A stretch of DNA of 29,748 nt. It comes from a virus. The stretch's first letter is position 1; each line of letters begins with the position of its first letter. The stretch spans positions 1-29,748 of IMG/VR virus record IMGVR_UViG_3300028559_000144. One strand, written 5' to 3'. Made by a program: the position numbers and the translations under genes. The notes under the pieces were generated by a model. That model was given only the letters and a program-made list of their open reading frames with translations, searched no databases and was not told the origin of the DNA. Shown in pieces: positions 22,571 to 29,748 of this stretch.

Positions 22571-24836
22571 GTTTAAGGGCTACAATGGCAATCACAATCT
22601 AAAGAAAGGCGGAGTTCAGATTGACTGGACTCCCGCCCTAGTACAAGAGTATCTAAAGTGTTCACAGGACCCAGTATACTTCTGTGAAACTTACATGAAG
22701 ATCATTAACGTCGACGAAGGTCTAATCCCATTCGAGATGTATGATTACCAAAAGGAAATGATTACCAGTATGGCGGATAATCGCTATACTATTATCACCA
22801 CGGCTCGCCAGACCGGAAAATGTGTTGATGGGGGCACAAAGGTAGAAATTAAGTTTTTAGACTCTGGTTGGGCAAAGCTTTCTATTAGCACGATTCATGA
22901 AATTAGTCTTTTTGTAAATAACTACAGGTTACGGTGGTTGCAGGAAGACGACTATAATGTTTTTAGAAAACAAGTATACATTTACTTATCTTCTATTGAT
23001 GAGGAAGAGGCAAACGTATTTGATCGACTTTGGAGAGAAGCATCACATACTACCAAAGTCTCTTGGTGGGAGCAACTTACCAGAACATCTAGTTATAATG
23101 AAAGCAGTCTGGGCGCTAAGGAAAGCGACAAAAAATTCATTGAGTCCTTCAGCCTAACCGGTTTTTATACTACATCAAGTGACGGTGTGGTTCCCATTTC
23201 GGAATCCCACAAAACTATTGAATATAATGTCTGGGAACTAGTAACAGAAACAAAAACACTAAACGCAGCTGATATGCATATAGTGTTTTTGAAAAATGAT
23301 GTGCAAAAATTCATAAAAGACTTAATGTTAGGTGATGAAATCATTACTGACACTGGGTTAGAAAAGATTATATCAGTCACAAAGACAGCCCGTTCTGTTA
23401 ATATGTATGATCTTGGTATTAATCATGAACAGCATCGCTATTATACCAATGGAATTTTATCCCATAACAGCACCACTACTTGCGGGTTTATTCTTTGGTA
23501 CATTCTATTCCACTCTGAAAAAACGGTTGCTCTACTTGCAAACAAAGGCGATACCGCCCGAGAAATTCTAAGTAAGATTCAGCTTGCTTATGAGCATCTA
23601 CCCAAGTGGCTTCAGCAAGGTGTGCGCGAATGGAATAAGGGTTCGTTTGAATTAGAAAACAACTCCAGAGTTATTGCTACTGCCACCAGTGGCAACAACA
23701 TCCGTGGTTATGCCATTAACCTACTGTTCATCGACGAAGCCGCGTTTATTGCTAACTGGGAAGAATTCTTCACATCAGTACTACCTACTATCTCGTCCGG
23801 TAAGTCCACAAAAATTGTGCTTGTGTCTACTCCAAACGGGCTAAATCACTTCCATAAACTTTGGGCTGGTGCCAATGATGGGACCAATAACTTTAATCCG
23901 ATTAAGGTTATGTGGAGCGAAGTGCCGGGGAGAGATGAGACCTGGAAAAAAGATACTCTAGCAGCGATGGGTAACGATACGGAAAAGTTCAACCAAGAAC
24001 ACTGCTGTGAATTCCTAGGCAGTTCTGGCACTCTCATTGCTGGCTGGAAGCTAAAAGAACTGACTTTCAAACTCCCTCGACTTGCTGGGGAAGGTGTTTC
24101 TCAGTACGAAGCTCCAATCCCGGATAACAAATATGTAATGGTGTGTGATGTGTCACGAGGTAAGGGTCTTGACTATTCTGCATTTCAGTTGATCGATACC
24201 ACTGCCATGCCTTACCGGCAAGTAATGGTTTACCGAAATAATCTAATTTCACCGATTGACTATGCCGAAGTGATCCATCGAATTGCAAAGACGTACAACA
24301 ATGCCGCCATTCTGGTGGAATCCAATGATATCGGGCAACAAGTTGCCGACACAATCTATCAAGAATATGAGTATGAAAATATCCTATTTACTGAGGGTGC
24401 TGGTAGGGCTGGTAAGAAAATCTCATCTGGCTTTAGTTCTGGGTCTGACATTGGCGTCCGAACCACAAAATCTGTTAAGGCGGTCGGATGTTCTATTCTC
24501 AAACTACTCATCGAACAGAACCAACTTATTCTTCGCGATCATCAAACTATTAAAGAAATATCTACGTTCTCAAAGAAAGCCAACTCATTCGAGGCCGAGT
24601 CTGGTTGTCACGATGATTTGGTCATGGGACTAGTACTATTTGCCTGGCTATCCGACCAGCAGTACTTTAAAGACATGACGGACATTAATACTCTCATGCG
24701 ACTAAGAGAAAAAACGGAAGATGAATGGGATAGAGAACTGATTCCGTTCGGCTTTATTGAAACCGGGCAAGAGGAACACGAAGATATAGTGGAACTTAAG
24801 CCTGGCGATACATTTGAGTCAAGACTGTGCGGCTAG
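22560..24836 (+). CDS. 17: large terminase gp17 (packaging ATPase-nuclease) interrupted in frame by an intein
   Basis: The precursor is 758 aa; removing the 216-aa intein leaves about 542 aa, close to gp17 of aquatic T4-like phages. ATPase: Walker A is ARQTGK (ending at residue 87) followed, after the intein, by S304; Walker B is LLFIDEAAF (Asp392/Glu393 of the precursor) and the coupling motif is VSTPNG. Nuclease: DVSRGKGLDYS (Asp530), VESNDIG (Glu587) and CHDDLV (Asp685/Asp686) supply the acidic metal-binding set known from T4 gp17. It pumps DNA into the prohead through the portal and cuts headful lengths. I use the ATG at 22560, which overlaps gp16; an in-frame TTG at 22536 is less likely. 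Since the Walker A loop is split by the intein, ATPase activity should require splicing. Confidence 0.95.
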   Translation: MSSEFKGYNGNHNLKKGGVQIDWTPALVQEYLKCSQDPVYFCETYMKIINVDEGLIPFEMYDYQKEMITSMADNRYTIITTARQTGKCVDGGTKVEIKFLDSGWAKLSISTIHEISLFVNNYRLRWLQEDDYNVFRKQVYIYLSSIDEEEANVFDRLWREASHTTKVSWWEQLTRTSSYNESSLGAKESDKKFIESFSLTGFYTTSSDGVVPISESHKTIEYNVWELVTETKTLNAADMHIVFLKNDVQKFIKDLMLGDEIITDTGLEKIISVTKTARSVNMYDLGINHEQHRYYTNGILSHNSTTTCGFILWYILFHSEKTVALLANKGDTAREILSKIQLAYEHLPKWLQQGVREWNKGSFELENNSRVIATATSGNNIRGYAINLLFIDEAAFIANWEEFFTSVLPTISSGKSTKIVLVSTPNGLNHFHKLWAGANDGTNNFNPIKVMWSEVPGRDETWKKDTLAAMGNDTEKFNQEHCCEFLGSSGTLIAGWKLKELTFKLPRLAGEGVSQYEAPIPDNKYVMVCDVSRGKGLDYSAFQLIDTTAMPYRQVMVYRNNLISPIDYAEVIHRIAKTYNNAAILVESNDIGQQVADTIYQEYEYENILFTEGAGRAGKKISSGFSSGSDIGVRTTKSVKAVGCSILKLLIEQNQLILRDHQTIKEISTFSKKANSFEAESGCHDDLVMGLVLFAWLSDQQYFKDMTDINTLMRLREKTEDEWDRELIPFGFIETGQEEHEDIVELKPGDTFESRLCG
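22821..23468 (+). mobile_element. 216-aa intein in the Walker A motif of gp17
   Basis: The insert starts with Cys1 (CVDGGTKVEIKF, block A) and ends ...RYYTNGILSHN (blocks F/G, penultimate His and terminal Asn). It is followed by Ser+1, which is also the P-loop Ser of the terminase. The block B region is LNAADMHIVF with His153 of the intein; the usual Thr three residues before this His is Ala here. GDEIITDTG and VNMYDLGINHEQHRYY complete the splicing fold. All splicing nucleophiles are present, so it should be active. No LAGLIDADG motif is present in frame. About 85-90 extra residues lie between blocks A and B. This extra part is where a frameshifted HNH relic lies. The intein is AT-rich: 35 G+C in 23221-23340 (29%) against 29 in 60 for 23701-23760 (48%) of the host gene. 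Confidence 0.93.
22957..23157 (+). pseudogene. HNH homing-endonuclease relic in the +1 frame inside the intein
   Basis: Read one base out of register with the terminase, this stretch encodes 66 residues containing NKYTFTY, then EKHHILPKSLGGSN (bases 23035-23076) and LPEHLV. This is the signature of HNH homing endonucleases of the HHI(I/L)P(R/K)SLGGSN type. The expected downstream REHxxxH segment is missing (KAVWALRKATKN instead), and the frame stops at 23157, so it is truncated and probably inactive. The splicing frame runs through without a stop. Either a once in-frame endonuclease was knocked out of register by two compensating indels, or this is a nested gene. An AGGAAG at 22942-22947, nine bases before its ATG, leaves the second option open. 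Confidence 0.75.
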
Positions 24837-24857
24837 AATTCCTGTAAATGGGTAAAG

Positions 24858-24865
24858 TATAAATA
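24858..24865 (+). promoter_or_regulatory. T4-type late promoter for the tail sheath gene
   Basis: This is an exact TATAAATA in the 66-base gap between gp17 and gp18, ending 37 bases before the gp18 ATG. A strong AAGGGAG ribosome site follows, suiting a very abundant product. Confidence 0.8.
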
Positions 24866-24902
24866 TAAGCAATGAATCACACACTTCTAAAGGGAGAATA
24901 AC

Positions 24903-27002
24903 ATGGCGGTTTCTAATTTTGGCTCAGGTGGAGGTGGATTCCAGGTCAGCCCAGGCATCAACATCAGCGAAATTGATATCACTAGCGTAGTTCCAGCAGT
25001 TTCATCTACTGTTGGTGCCATCGGCGGCGTATTTCGTTGGGGCCCGGTTGACAAACTACAACTAGTTGACTCAGAAAACTCACTGGCTATTCTATATGGC
25101 AAGCCTTCGAACCTAAACTCAGAAACCTGGTTCACCGCTGCCAGCTTTCTTTCATATAGCAATGCGCTCTATGTCAGCCGCGCTAAGGACGTTTCGCTTC
25201 TATCAGCTGTAGCCGGGACCGGCCTTTCCACTTCAAATTCTGCTCATACCGTTCTCAATTCAGACGATCATGAAGCAAAACAAGCCACATTCGATGCCGC
25301 CGTGGACTATGTTGCTCGTTACCCTGGCGCTCTTGGCAATACGCTTAAAGTTTCCGTTTGTGACTCAGCCGCTCAATATAGTTCAAATGTTAATCTAGGC
25401 ACCGTCGGAAGCAACACACTATTTGGCAATGCTGCAACTAAGCTAACACTAGCCGTAGGCAGCAACACTGCTCAGGTTGTTCTTGCAAACACAGGCGCAC
25501 TTGTTAATGATAACTCTGCGCCATATGCAATTACTGTTAAGGCCCAATTCACTGTCGGTGATGTAATCACAGTTGGTAATAGCACCATCGGCACACAAAC
25601 AATTAAGATCACGGGCCTAGGTGAAACCAGCACCACTGTATATGCCAACGGATCAAATCTGCCCGCTGGTTATGCTGCATTTTCCGTATCACTTGATCAG
25701 CCTCTAAAACTTGCCGGTGCGGTTGATACCGTGACCGTCCCTCGTTTCTGGGAATACTTTAACCAAGTCAACCAAGCCCCAGGGAAGTCCGAATTCCAGA
25801 ATTCATACGGCACCAATGTCAATGACGAACTTCACGTAGTTGTTGCTGACGAGGACGGCCTATTTACAGGCAATCCCGGCACCGTGCTAGAAGTCTACGC
25901 AGGTCTATCACGCGCAACTGATGCCAAGCTATCAGATGGTGGCACAAACTATTACAAGAATGTTATCAATAGCCGGTCACAGTTTATTTGGTTTGCATCA
26001 GATCGTGCGCTAGCCACCTCCGCGGCCGCCGCATCCCTTACTGCATCTACAAATACGGTTCCTCTGACCCTATCTTTTGTCGGCGGAGTTGATACTGCCA
26101 CAGAAGATGCTATTCTGTTTGGTGGCCTAGCGACTGCTTATGACCTCTTTGCTACCACCGCCGGCATCGATATCTCACTTCTCATGACCGGTAAGTCAAG
26201 AGGCGGTTCAACTGGAGAGCAGCTAGGTAACTATCTCATCGACAATGTTGCCGAGGTTCGCAAGGATTGTATTGTGTTTGTCTCACCAAGACGGGAAGCG
26301 GTTGTTAATAACCCCATCACCGCCGCAGCAGACATTGTTGCCATGAGAAACAACATGAGATCATCTTCATATGGAGTCATGGATAGCGGCTACAAGTACA
26401 TTTATGACAAGTACAATGATCTGTATCGCTACATTCCGCTAAACGGTGACATTGCCGGTCTCTGTGTTCGCACCGACGCTAATCGTGACCCATGGTTCTC
26501 ACCTGCCGGTATCAATCGCGGGCAGATCAAGAATAGCATCAAGCTATCTTATAACCCATCAAAGGCCGATCGTGACGTTCTATACAAGTCAAGCGTTAAC
26601 CCAGTCGTAACACAGCCTGGCTATGGCAGCATGCTGTTCGGTGATAAGACACTTCTCTCAAAGCCAAGCGCCTTTGATCGTATCAATGTTCGTCGCCTAT
26701 TCATTGTTCTTGAGAAAGCCGTTGCAAATGCGGCTCAATCCACAATCTTTGAATTCAACGATGAGTTCACCCGCACTCAGTTCCGCAACCTAATCGAGCC
26801 TTTCCTACGGGATATTCAGGGCCGTCGGGGTATCTATGACTATAAGGTGGTTTGTGATGAAACAAACAACACCGCCGAGGTCATTGACGGTAACCGATTC
26901 GTAGGTGACATTTATGTCAAGCCCGCCAAGTCAATCAATTACATTCAACTGAACTTCGTTGCTGTCAGAAGTGGCATTGAGTTCTCCGCCATTGTCGGCT
27001 AA
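24903..27002 (+). CDS. 18: contractile tail sheath protein gp18
   Basis: This 699-aa protein (T4 gp18 is 659 aa) forms the contractile sheath around the tail tube. The N-terminus has FQVSPGINISEIDIT, a hallmark of phage sheath proteins (protein starts, then VSPGVxxxE), followed by TVGAIGGVFRWGPVD. The C-terminal half carries the conserved sheath core: DSGYKYIYDKYNDLYRYIPL, NGDIAGLCVRTDANRDPWFS, PAGINRGQIKN, DRINVRRLFIVLEKAVA and FEFNDEFTRTQFRNLIEPFL. The middle is a Thr/Asn/Ser-rich insertion typical of the variable outer domains. It has its own late promoter and the best ribosome-binding site in the window. Confidence 0.96.
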   Translation: MAVSNFGSGGGGFQVSPGINISEIDITSVVPAVSSTVGAIGGVFRWGPVDKLQLVDSENSLAILYGKPSNLNSETWFTAASFLSYSNALYVSRAKDVSLLSAVAGTGLSTSNSAHTVLNSDDHEAKQATFDAAVDYVARYPGALGNTLKVSVCDSAAQYSSNVNLGTVGSNTLFGNAATKLTLAVGSNTAQVVLANTGALVNDNSAPYAITVKAQFTVGDVITVGNSTIGTQTIKITGLGETSTTVYANGSNLPAGYAAFSVSLDQPLKLAGAVDTVTVPRFWEYFNQVNQAPGKSEFQNSYGTNVNDELHVVVADEDGLFTGNPGTVLEVYAGLSRATDAKLSDGGTNYYKNVINSRSQFIWFASDRALATSAAAASLTASTNTVPLTLSFVGGVDTATEDAILFGGLATAYDLFATTAGIDISLLMTGKSRGGSTGEQLGNYLIDNVAEVRKDCIVFVSPRREAVVNNPITAAADIVAMRNNMRSSSYGVMDSGYKYIYDKYNDLYRYIPLNGDIAGLCVRTDANRDPWFSPAGINRGQIKNSIKLSYNPSKADRDVLYKSSVNPVVTQPGYGSMLFGDKTLLSKPSAFDRINVRRLFIVLEKAVANAAQSTIFEFNDEFTRTQFRNLIEPFLRDIQGRRGIYDYKVVCDETNNTAEVIDGNRFVGDIYVKPAKSINYIQLNFVAVRSGIEFSAIVG

Positions 27003-27008
27003 TAAATA
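27001..27008 (+). promoter_or_regulatory. one-mismatch late-promoter motif (AATAAATA) overlapping the gp18 stop
   Basis: The motif differs from TATAAATA at the first base only, includes part of the gp18 stop codon and ends 21 bases before the gp19 ATG. It could give the abundant tube protein an extra transcript. Single mismatches in AT-rich gaps are common, so the call is weak. Confidence 0.25.
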
Positions 27009-27029
27009 AAAGAAACATAGGAGAAATAA

Positions 27030-27581
27030 ATGGCTTTTAACATTAACGACATGAGAAGTAATCTTAAGTTTGGTGGAGCTCGCCCAACACTCTTTCAGGT
27101 TACTATCACTAACCCGGTAAACCCGGTTGCGGATATTCAGATTCCGTTTCTTGTTCGGACTACCTCTCTTCCTGCCTTTAATCTTGGCACGGTTGAGGTT
27201 CCTTACTTTGGGCGTAAAATGAAGGTGGTCGGTGACCGCACATTTGAACCGTGGTCCACTACTGTTATCAATGATGAAGACTTTGCCATCCGAAATTCAC
27301 TTGAGGCTTGGTCTTCCGCAATGAATACCAATCTTACTAACGCTCGGAACCTTCCTAGTTCTGCTCCAGCAGAATATAAGTCTACCGCTCAGGTCATTCA
27401 GTTTGGTAAGAAGGGTGAAATTCTGCGAGAATATCGCTTTAACGGTTGCTGGCCTTCAGAAATCTCAAGTATCGACCTAGACTGGGATCAGACTGACACC
27501 ATTGAAACTTTCAATGTCACATGGCAGTATGATTGGTTTGATGTTACTCGCGGCACCACAGTCGATGGTACTGTTATCTAA
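27030..27581 (+). CDS. 19: tail tube protein gp19
   Basis: This 183-aa protein (T4 gp19 is 163 aa) stacks as hexamers to form the inner tube through which DNA passes. Diagnostic segments are FQVTITNPVNPVADIQIPFL, VRTTSLPAFNLGTVEVPYFG, RKMKVVGDRTFEPWSTTVIN and YRFNGCWPSEISSIDLDWDQ, then ETFNVTWQYDWF at the end. These match the tube fold shared by gp19 and related proteins. It lies in the T4 position between sheath and portal. TAGGAG eight bases before the ATG is a good ribosome site. Confidence 0.95.
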   Translation: MAFNINDMRSNLKFGGARPTLFQVTITNPVNPVADIQIPFLVRTTSLPAFNLGTVEVPYFGRKMKVVGDRTFEPWSTTVINDEDFAIRNSLEAWSSAMNTNLTNARNLPSSAPAEYKSTAQVIQFGKKGEILREYRFNGCWPSEISSIDLDWDQTDTIETFNVTWQYDWFDVTRGTTVDGTVI

Positions 27582-27584
27582 ATA
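27577..27584 (+). promoter_or_regulatory. one-mismatch late-promoter motif (TCTAAATA) at the gp19 stop
   Basis: This differs from TATAAATA only at the second base and contains the gp19 stop codon. A transcript from here would begin just before the hairpin at 27592-27615 and carry it in the leader of gp20. It is weak evidence taken alone. Confidence 0.22.
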
Positions 27585-27591
27585 ATGAAAG

Positions 27592-27615
27592 GTGGGCGGG
27601 GGAAACTCCGCCCAC
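27592..27615 (+). other. strong RNA hairpin with GAAA tetraloop between gp19 and gp20
   Basis: A ten-pair stem (GTGGGCGGGG with CTCCGCCCAC, including one G-U) closes a GAAA loop, a very stable GNRA-type hairpin. It is not followed by a U-run, so it is not a classic factor-independent terminator. Candidates are an mRNA-stabilising 3' end for the abundant tube transcript, a processing site, or a brake on gp20 translation. The rest of the 62-base gap holds the AGAAAGAAG-type ribosome site of gp20. Confidence 0.6.
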
Positions 27616-27643
27616 ATCTATACAGATAGAAAGAAGTGACACT

Positions 27644-29191
27644 ATGGATCTATTTGGATTCGAGATTAAAAGAGCCAATAACGCAGTAAAGCCATTACCT
27701 TCATTTGTAGCCGATGATAGAATTGACGGGTCCATGGTGGTCGAAGGCGGCATCCAAGGGTCCTATTTGGACCTTGATGGAGTAGTTCGCAACGAAACTG
27801 AGCTAGTAAACCAATACAGAGAAATGACTCTGGCGCAGGAAATTGACCAGGCGCTAGATGACATTGTAAACGAGGCTATTGTAGGCGAAGCCGGAGTCAA
27901 GGTAGTAGAAATTAACCTTGAAAATCTAAAACAGCCCGATAGAGTAAAAAATATTATCCGAGATGAGTTTCAAACTATTCTAGAACTATATGACTTCAAG
28001 CATAATGGTTACGATATCTTTAGACGTTGGTATGTGGACGGGCGGCTTCCATACCATATTACTGTCGATCCAAAAGATACCAAAGCTGGGATCAAAGAAC
28101 TTAGGTACATTGACAGCAGAAAAATCCGTAAAGTACGAGAGATCAAAAAGAATAAAACTGAAAACAATGTAATCGTGCAGGAGATAAAGTCCGAGTACTA
28201 TATCTATAATGAAGCCGGCTTCATTAAAACAATTCCGGGTATTGGGCGATCAGGTACCGCCTCGGGCATTAAGATTGCTAAGGATTCTATTATCTACTGC
28301 ACAAGTGGCCTAACAAATCCAGATGGTGACCAAACATACTCATATCTCCATAAGGCTATTAAGCCACTCAATCAACTTAAGTCACTCGAAGATTCACTTG
28401 TTATCTATCGTATTTCCAGAGCGCCAGAACGTCGTATCTTTTATATTGACGTAGGCAATCTACCAAAGATTAAAGCTGAACAATATCTACGCGATATTAT
28501 GACTCGGTTCAAGAATAAAGTTGTCTATGACTCCAAGACTGGTCAAATCAGAGACGATAGAAAACATATGACTATGCTAGAGGACTTCTGGCTACCTAGG
28601 CGTGAAGGCAGCCGCGGCACAGAAATCTCTACACTAGCAGGAGGGCAGAACCTAGGCCAGATTGAAGACGTAGTTTACTTCCAGCAAAACTTGTTTAAGT
28701 CACTGAATGTTCCCATCACACGGCTTCTTCCAGAGACACAGTTTAGTGTTGGGCGTTCAGCAGAGATTAGCCGTGACGAAATTAAGTTTTCCAAATTCAT
28801 TGATCGCCTACGGTCTAGGTTCTCCTTTATCTTTACTGAAGCTCTAAAGGTTCAACTTATCCTCAAAGGTACCGTGACACTTGAAGAATGGCCTGAATTT
28901 GCTACCGCCATTACATATGACTATGGGCAGGACAACTATTTTGCGGAACTTAAAGAGACTGAAATTCTTCGTGATAGGATATCAATGCTGAGAGACCTGG
29001 ACGATGCTGTAGGCAAATATTACTCTATTTCTTGGGTTCGTAAAAATGTGCTTAGGCAGTCTGAGGAAGATATTCAAGATATTGATAGAGAAATTGAAGA
29101 AGATAAAAAGAAATACGGCGAACCTATGGAGCAACAGACTCCGCAGCCAGATCAGCAACCAACAGCTCAGCCTAGCGAGCCGCCTAAATAA
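27644..29191 (+). CDS. 20: portal vertex protein gp20
   Basis: This 515-aa protein (T4 gp20 is 524 aa) forms the dodecameric portal for DNA entry and exit and nucleates prohead assembly. Diagnostic stretches are LAQEIDQALDDIVNEAIVGE, ELRYIDSRKIRKVREIKK, LHKAIKPLNQLKSLEDSLVI, YRISRAPERRIFYIDVGNLP and LEDFWLPRREGSRGTEISTL. The C-terminal ~30 residues are a Gln/Pro-rich tail with low complexity. The gene follows gp19 in the T4 order. The terminase gp17 would dock on this ring during packaging. Confidence 0.96.
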   Translation: MDLFGFEIKRANNAVKPLPSFVADDRIDGSMVVEGGIQGSYLDLDGVVRNETELVNQYREMTLAQEIDQALDDIVNEAIVGEAGVKVVEINLENLKQPDRVKNIIRDEFQTILELYDFKHNGYDIFRRWYVDGRLPYHITVDPKDTKAGIKELRYIDSRKIRKVREIKKNKTENNVIVQEIKSEYYIYNEAGFIKTIPGIGRSGTASGIKIAKDSIIYCTSGLTNPDGDQTYSYLHKAIKPLNQLKSLEDSLVIYRISRAPERRIFYIDVGNLPKIKAEQYLRDIMTRFKNKVVYDSKTGQIRDDRKHMTMLEDFWLPRREGSRGTEISTLAGGQNLGQIEDVVYFQQNLFKSLNVPITRLLPETQFSVGRSAEISRDEIKFSKFIDRLRSRFSFIFTEALKVQLILKGTVTLEEWPEFATAITYDYGQDNYFAELKETEILRDRISMLRDLDDAVGKYYSISWVRKNVLRQSEEDIQDIDREIEEDKKKYGEPMEQQTPQPDQQPTAQPSEPPK

Positions 29192-29194
29192 ATA
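29187..29194 (+). promoter_or_regulatory. one-mismatch late-promoter motif (AATAAATA) overlapping the gp20 stop
   Basis: This is the same AATAAATA variant as in front of gp19, also overlapping the upstream stop codon and ending 22 bases before the next ATG. The repeated geometry raises interest, but the single mismatch keeps confidence low. Confidence 0.25.
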
Positions 29195-29216
29195 GAAGGT
29201 ACACAGGAGAACAACT

Positions 29217-29748
29217 ATGAGCATCATCGACCATATCCTAAAGGAAAAAGCAAGTTCAGTCTATTTTGAACTTTCACGCATGCTCGACGAGAAGGCATCT
29301 GAAATTGCTTCTCAGTACAAAAATGAGTTTGACAAGGAGTGCTTTGACGATATCAATGAAAGCCCTCTTACCGGCAATCAGCACAAGATTGATGCCAATA
29401 AAAACGGCAAACTTGATGCCCATGACTTTAAGCTCCTTCGTGCAAAAAATGATAAGCCGCCTTTCGATCAGCCTTATTCCAAGACTAAGGTGCACAAGGA
29501 TGAGTATGGCAACGTAATCAGAAATGTTGCTAAGCGCCTAGCCAAGAAGGGTATGGCCGCTAACGAAGAAATGAGTCCGCAAGAAGCACATTACCGCAAA
29601 CGTGGTTTCTATAGTTACGCACTCAAAGCTCCCACCCCAGCTGAGGCAATCGGCCATGCAATGAATACGATTACCGCGAAGTATGCAAAATCAAAGAAGA
29701 AAACTAACGAAGAAGCTGACCTTCATGAGATGAAAACTGTTACCAATC
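29217..29748 (+). CDS. prohead core-type protein with EF-hand-like loop (3' truncated by window edge)
   Basis: The gene starts with ATG behind ACAGGAGA and stays open to the right edge for 177 codons. It begins MSIIDHILKEKASSVYFELS, a helical segment like those of small T4-like prohead core proteins. Next comes HKIDANKNGKLDAHDFKLLR, whose DANKNGKLDAHD has the Asp/Asn/Gly spacing of an EF-hand calcium loop, then a Lys/Glu/Ala-rich basic region (RNVAKRLAKKG, KYAKSKKKTNEEA). In T4 the genes after 20 are 67, 68 and 21; the composition fits a 67/68-type core protein rather than the gp21 protease, since no protease motif is visible in the part present. Function is inferred from position and composition. 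Confidence 0.6.
   Translation, partial: MSIIDHILKEKASSVYFELSRMLDEKASEIASQYKNEFDKECFDDINESPLTGNQHKIDANKNGKLDAHDFKLLRAKNDKPPFDQPYSKTKVHKDEYGNVIRNVAKRLAKKGMAANEEMSPQEAHYRKRGFYSYALKAPTPAEAIGHAMNTITAKYAKSKKKTNEEADLHEMKTVTN

Noticed and set aside
22560-24836. Group I intron or separate insertion gene in gp17 instead of an intein
   Set aside because: The insert keeps the reading frame from end to end and has Cys1, terminal His-Asn and Ser+1, which fit protein splicing and not RNA splicing.

Overview
The window is about 29.7 kb of the late structural region of a T4-like (myovirus-type) tailed phage. Three things support this. The gene order gp8-like, then gp13-14-15-16-17-18-19-20, then a prohead-core-type gene follows T4. 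The translated proteins carry recognisable T4 family motifs. The T4 late-promoter octamer TATAAATA sits in front of several transcription units on both strands. The DUF4815-type protein and the repeat-rich fibres resemble those of aquatic T4-like phages (cyanophages and pelagiphages); the host itself cannot be read from the sequence.

Left part (1-8897): the 3' end of a gp8-like baseplate wedge gene, a 226-bp gap with a terminator-like structure and a late promoter, then a very large DUF4815-type virion protein, a second large virion protein and a 65-aa coiled-coil protein. Middle (8890-15125): three consecutive fibre genes built from the same 12-residue repeat. The third carries a collagen-like shaft and an S74 intramolecular chaperone; a 110-aa BppU-like protein follows. 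In T4 the gp8-gp13 interval holds genes 9, 10, 11, 12 and wac; none of these is recognisable here, so this is a replaced adhesin region.

Minus-strand insert (15128-19740): two overlapping genes for sugar transfer. The first is a single GT4-type enzyme. The second is a 1105-aa fusion of GT4, GT2, a third GT-A-like domain and an FkbM methyltransferase. They have their own minus-strand late promoter, which points straight at the plus-strand late promoter of gp13. They probably decorate a virion or cell-surface polymer; the target is unknown.

Right part (19842-29748): neck proteins gp13 and gp14, tail terminator gp15, small and large terminase gp16/gp17, sheath gp18, tube gp19, portal gp20 and a truncated prohead-core-like gene with an EF-hand-like loop. 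The terminase carries a 216-residue intein exactly inside its Walker A motif, so packaging should depend on protein splicing. Inside that intein, in the +1 frame, lies a decayed HNH homing-endonuclease sequence. This is the most unusual item in the window.

No tRNA, rRNA, CRISPR array, insertion sequence or integrase was seen.
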